DNA from: a candidate division KSB1 bacterium
Lineage (GTDB): Bacteria > Zhuqueibacterota > Zhuqueibacteria > Zhuqueibacterales > Zhuqueibacteraceae
Assembly (NCBI GenBank): GCA_034506255.1
Contig: JAPDPX010000004.1
Location: 248,001-312,000 of the forward strand
DNA: 64,000 nt
Reading direction: 5' to 3'
Shown: in pieces, positions 62,409 to 64,000 of the stretch
How positions within the stretch are numbered: the stretch's first letter is position 1
Layout of the letters: every line of letters starts with the position of its first letter
The notes under the pieces: model-generated
What the model was told of the DNA's origin: nothing
What the model saw: only the letters and a program-made list of their open reading frames with translations
The model's database searches: none
Program-made: the position numbers and the translations under genes

Positions 62409-63482
62409 ATGATCCGAAACCGTCTCAACATCGAACAGCCTGCCTCACCAGGGATCAAAACCCTGGCCACCCTGGTGTGTGCGCTCGCCCTCTTCACCAC
62501 CGCCTGTCAGAATCAATTGCTCGAGCAAGCCGCGTTTTTTGAGCGCAGCGGCCAGCCCGGGAAATCGGAGAGCGTGCTGCTGCGCCATCTTGAGGCTCAC
62601 CCCGATGATGCGCGGGCACGCTTCTGGCTTGCCGAGTTGCAAGGCCGCCAGAAGAAATTTGACGAGATGGCGGCCTCGCTGGCGCTGGTGGAACAACAGG
62701 ATCGCCGCTGGCGCGAGGCTGCCGCCGATCTCAGGGAAAAATACTGGCGCGAGAATTACAACGAGGGGGTGCGCGCGCTGGCGGTGATGCAAATCCCCGA
62801 GGCGGTGGCGGCGTTGCGCCAGGCCGTGGTGATTTTGCCCGAACGCCATGCGGCTTATCCGCTGTTGGGTGCCGCCTTGCTGGCGAACCGGCAGCGCGAA
62901 GAAGCGTGTGCCGCCTTCGAGCAGGCCTGCCGGCTCAATCCCGAGGATTTGGATTCCCGCCATGCCCTGTTGCGCCTGTATTTTGACAGCGGGCGCTATG
63001 CCGAAACCCTCGCCCGCAGCGGGGAAATCCTCCGGCGCTTTCGCGATGACGTGTCCGCCCTGCGCGCGACCGCGCACGCACTCGAGCGCATGGCGGCTGC
63101 TGCCAACAGCGATTCGCTCAACTTCGCGGCCGAAGCCGCGCTCAAGCGGCTGCTGCTGCTCACTATGAGTGCGGAGGATTTTATTGCGCTCGGCGGCCAT
63201 TACTACCGCCGCGGCGACCACCGCAACGCCGCCCTCCAGTTTGAAGAGGCCGCCCGCCTGCAGCCTGACAACACCGAGGTGCTGCGCTATCTCGGCGATT
63301 GCGCCTGGCAGCTCGGCGATTTTACCGCGATGGCCAAATGGTACACGCGCCTGCTGCTCAACCGACCTGCGGATGTGGAGGCGGTCAAAAACCTGCTGAT
63401 TGCCGAACAGGCGCTGGGCCGCAACGCCGAAGCCGAACGGTTGAAGGCCCGGTTGCAACAGTTGCAGGGAAGCATGGAATGA
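62409..63482 (+). CDS. TPR-repeat lipoprotein
   Basis: 357 aa. The signal peptide ends in a lipobox-like TTAC (LATLVCALALFTTACQNQ), so it is probably anchored to a membrane. TPR-like helical pairs run through the protein: LLRHLEAHPDDARARFWLAE, AAYPLLGAALLANRQREEAC, FEEAARLQPDNTEVLRYLGD and others. It ends four bases inside the next gene (ATGA at 63479-63482), so both products are co-translated. The combination with a secreted Ig/VCBS-type protein suggests a surface assembly role (inference). Confidence 0.82.
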   Translation: MIRNRLNIEQPASPGIKTLATLVCALALFTTACQNQLLEQAAFFERSGQPGKSESVLLRHLEAHPDDARARFWLAELQGRQKKFDEMAASLALVEQQDRRWREAAADLREKYWRENYNEGVRALAVMQIPEAVAALRQAVVILPERHAAYPLLGAALLANRQREEACAAFEQACRLNPEDLDSRHALLRLYFDSGRYAETLARSGEILRRFRDDVSALRATAHALERMAAAANSDSLNFAAEAALKRLLLLTMSAEDFIALGGHYYRRGDHRNAALQFEEAARLQPDNTEVLRYLGDCAWQLGDFTAMAKWYTRLLLNRPADVEAVKNLLIAEQALGRNAEAERLKARLQQLQGSME

Positions 63483-64000
63483 GAAGATCCGATTCACGTC
63501 CAAGTTTGGCCAGCCGCGGGATTTGTCTGTTCCCGTCCCGGCGCCCGCGGCCGGGCACGCTGCCGGTCCGGGCGGGCGCAGCGCTCCTGCTGCTGTTGAG
63601 TTTCACTGCCGTGGCCACGGCGCAACTGCGCGTGCTCGCGGTATCGCCGTCCGCGGACGACCTGCACGCCGGTTCCAACACCAGCGTGCGAGTGACGTTT
63701 GACCAGGCGCTCGACGAGACGGCGCTGCCCCCGCGGCCGCTGCGGGTGTGGGGCAGTTTTCGCGGCGAGTATGCCGGCACGCTCAGCTACGATGCCTTCG
63801 CCAACCAGTTGGCCTTCACGCCGTTTCAAAGCTTCATCGAGGGTGAGGAAGTGACGGTGGTGCTGCGCCGGCCGCTGCGCGGCCGCAGCGGCAGCACGCT
63901 GACCCAACCGCTGCTGTGGCGCTTTCGCGTGGCCACCCCCCTGGGCTCGGCGCGCTTTGTGCCCGCCGTGATCGACCTCGGCGCCGGCCGCAGTCAGGAA
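63479..64000 (+). CDS. Secreted protein with SbsA-type Ig-like domain (3' truncated by window edge)
   Basis: 174 codons are visible and the frame is open to the last base. After a basic N-terminus comes a signal segment (AGAALLLLLSFTAVATAQ). Residues about 52-155 are a bacterial Ig-like domain of the SbsA type: VLAVSPSADDLHAGSNTSVR, VTFDQALDETALP and FTPFQSFIEGEEVTVVL. The sequence PAVIDLGAGRSQE at the edge hints at a following FG-GAP/VCBS repeat region. The ATG overlaps the TPR-lipoprotein stop. Confidence 0.75.
   Translation, partial: MRRSDSRPSLASRGICLFPSRRPRPGTLPVRAGAALLLLLSFTAVATAQLRVLAVSPSADDLHAGSNTSVRVTFDQALDETALPPRPLRVWGSFRGEYAGTLSYDAFANQLAFTPFQSFIEGEEVTVVLRRPLRGRSGSTLTQPLLWRFRVATPLGSARFVPAVIDLGAGRSQE

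Overview
The window is about 60% G+C and densely coded. It carries two very large secreted proteins whose C-termini are FlgD/Por-type sorting modules (ending in WDGRD, GVYLYR/GIYLYH and RKL), a TonB-dependent receptor C-terminus and TolC/HlyD export genes. This points to a diderm of the FCB superphylum; candidate phylum KSB1 or a Calditrichota-like lineage fits best, but that is inference from gene style and not a taxonomic proof. No rRNA, tRNA or CRISPR array was seen.

Layout. 1-5.9 kb: a TonB receptor fragment, a Ras-like GTPase translationally coupled to a sigma-54 activator, a ThrE-like exporter and a deaminase. 6-11 kb: an iodotyrosine-deiodinase-like flavoprotein, a 312-bp mobile-element-like repeat, proline dehydrogenase, a divergent HxlR/DJ-1 pair and an F420-reductase-like protein. 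11-18 kb (minus strand): a nucleotidyltransferase, a small zinc-finger protein and a TolC-HlyD-ATPase-ATPase-permease export operon. 19-31 kb: a dihydrodipicolinate-reductase-like dehydrogenase, a 1331-aa secreted protein, a 276-bp MITE abutting a broken ATPase gene, YjbQ, an M14 peptidase and an HtrA protease. 31-38 kb (minus strand): an orphan HsdR-like protein that has lost every catalytic motif, 3-hydroxyacyl-CoA dehydrogenase, ribosomal protein S20, remnants of an IS5-type transposase and an integron-type integrase, and a membrane protein with three winged-helix-like repeats. 39-50 kb: hutH-guaB, a 4-hydroxy-2-oxoglutarate-aldolase-like protein, a second secreted protein and a thiolase.

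50.6-60.5 kb holds the most interesting locus: one minus-strand train of nine or ten genes joined by overlapping stop/start codons. It runs response-regulator/histidine kinase, hsdM, 26-aa ORF, fic, 34-aa ORF, winged-helix protein, 33-aa ORF, hsdS, four-helix-bundle protein, hsdR. Two of the tiny ORFs end in copies of the HsdM C-terminal tail. This looks like a record of successive cargo insertion between hsdM and hsdS with the hsdM-hsdS junction rebuilt each time. A further MITE and three TPR/secreted-type genes complete the window.

Intergenic DNA is unusually repeat-rich: hairpin repeats of several families, two near-identical 276-bp MITEs, an IS-linked third copy and a related 312-bp element. 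Remnants of intergenic palindromes are also translated in frame inside hsdM and probably hsdR.
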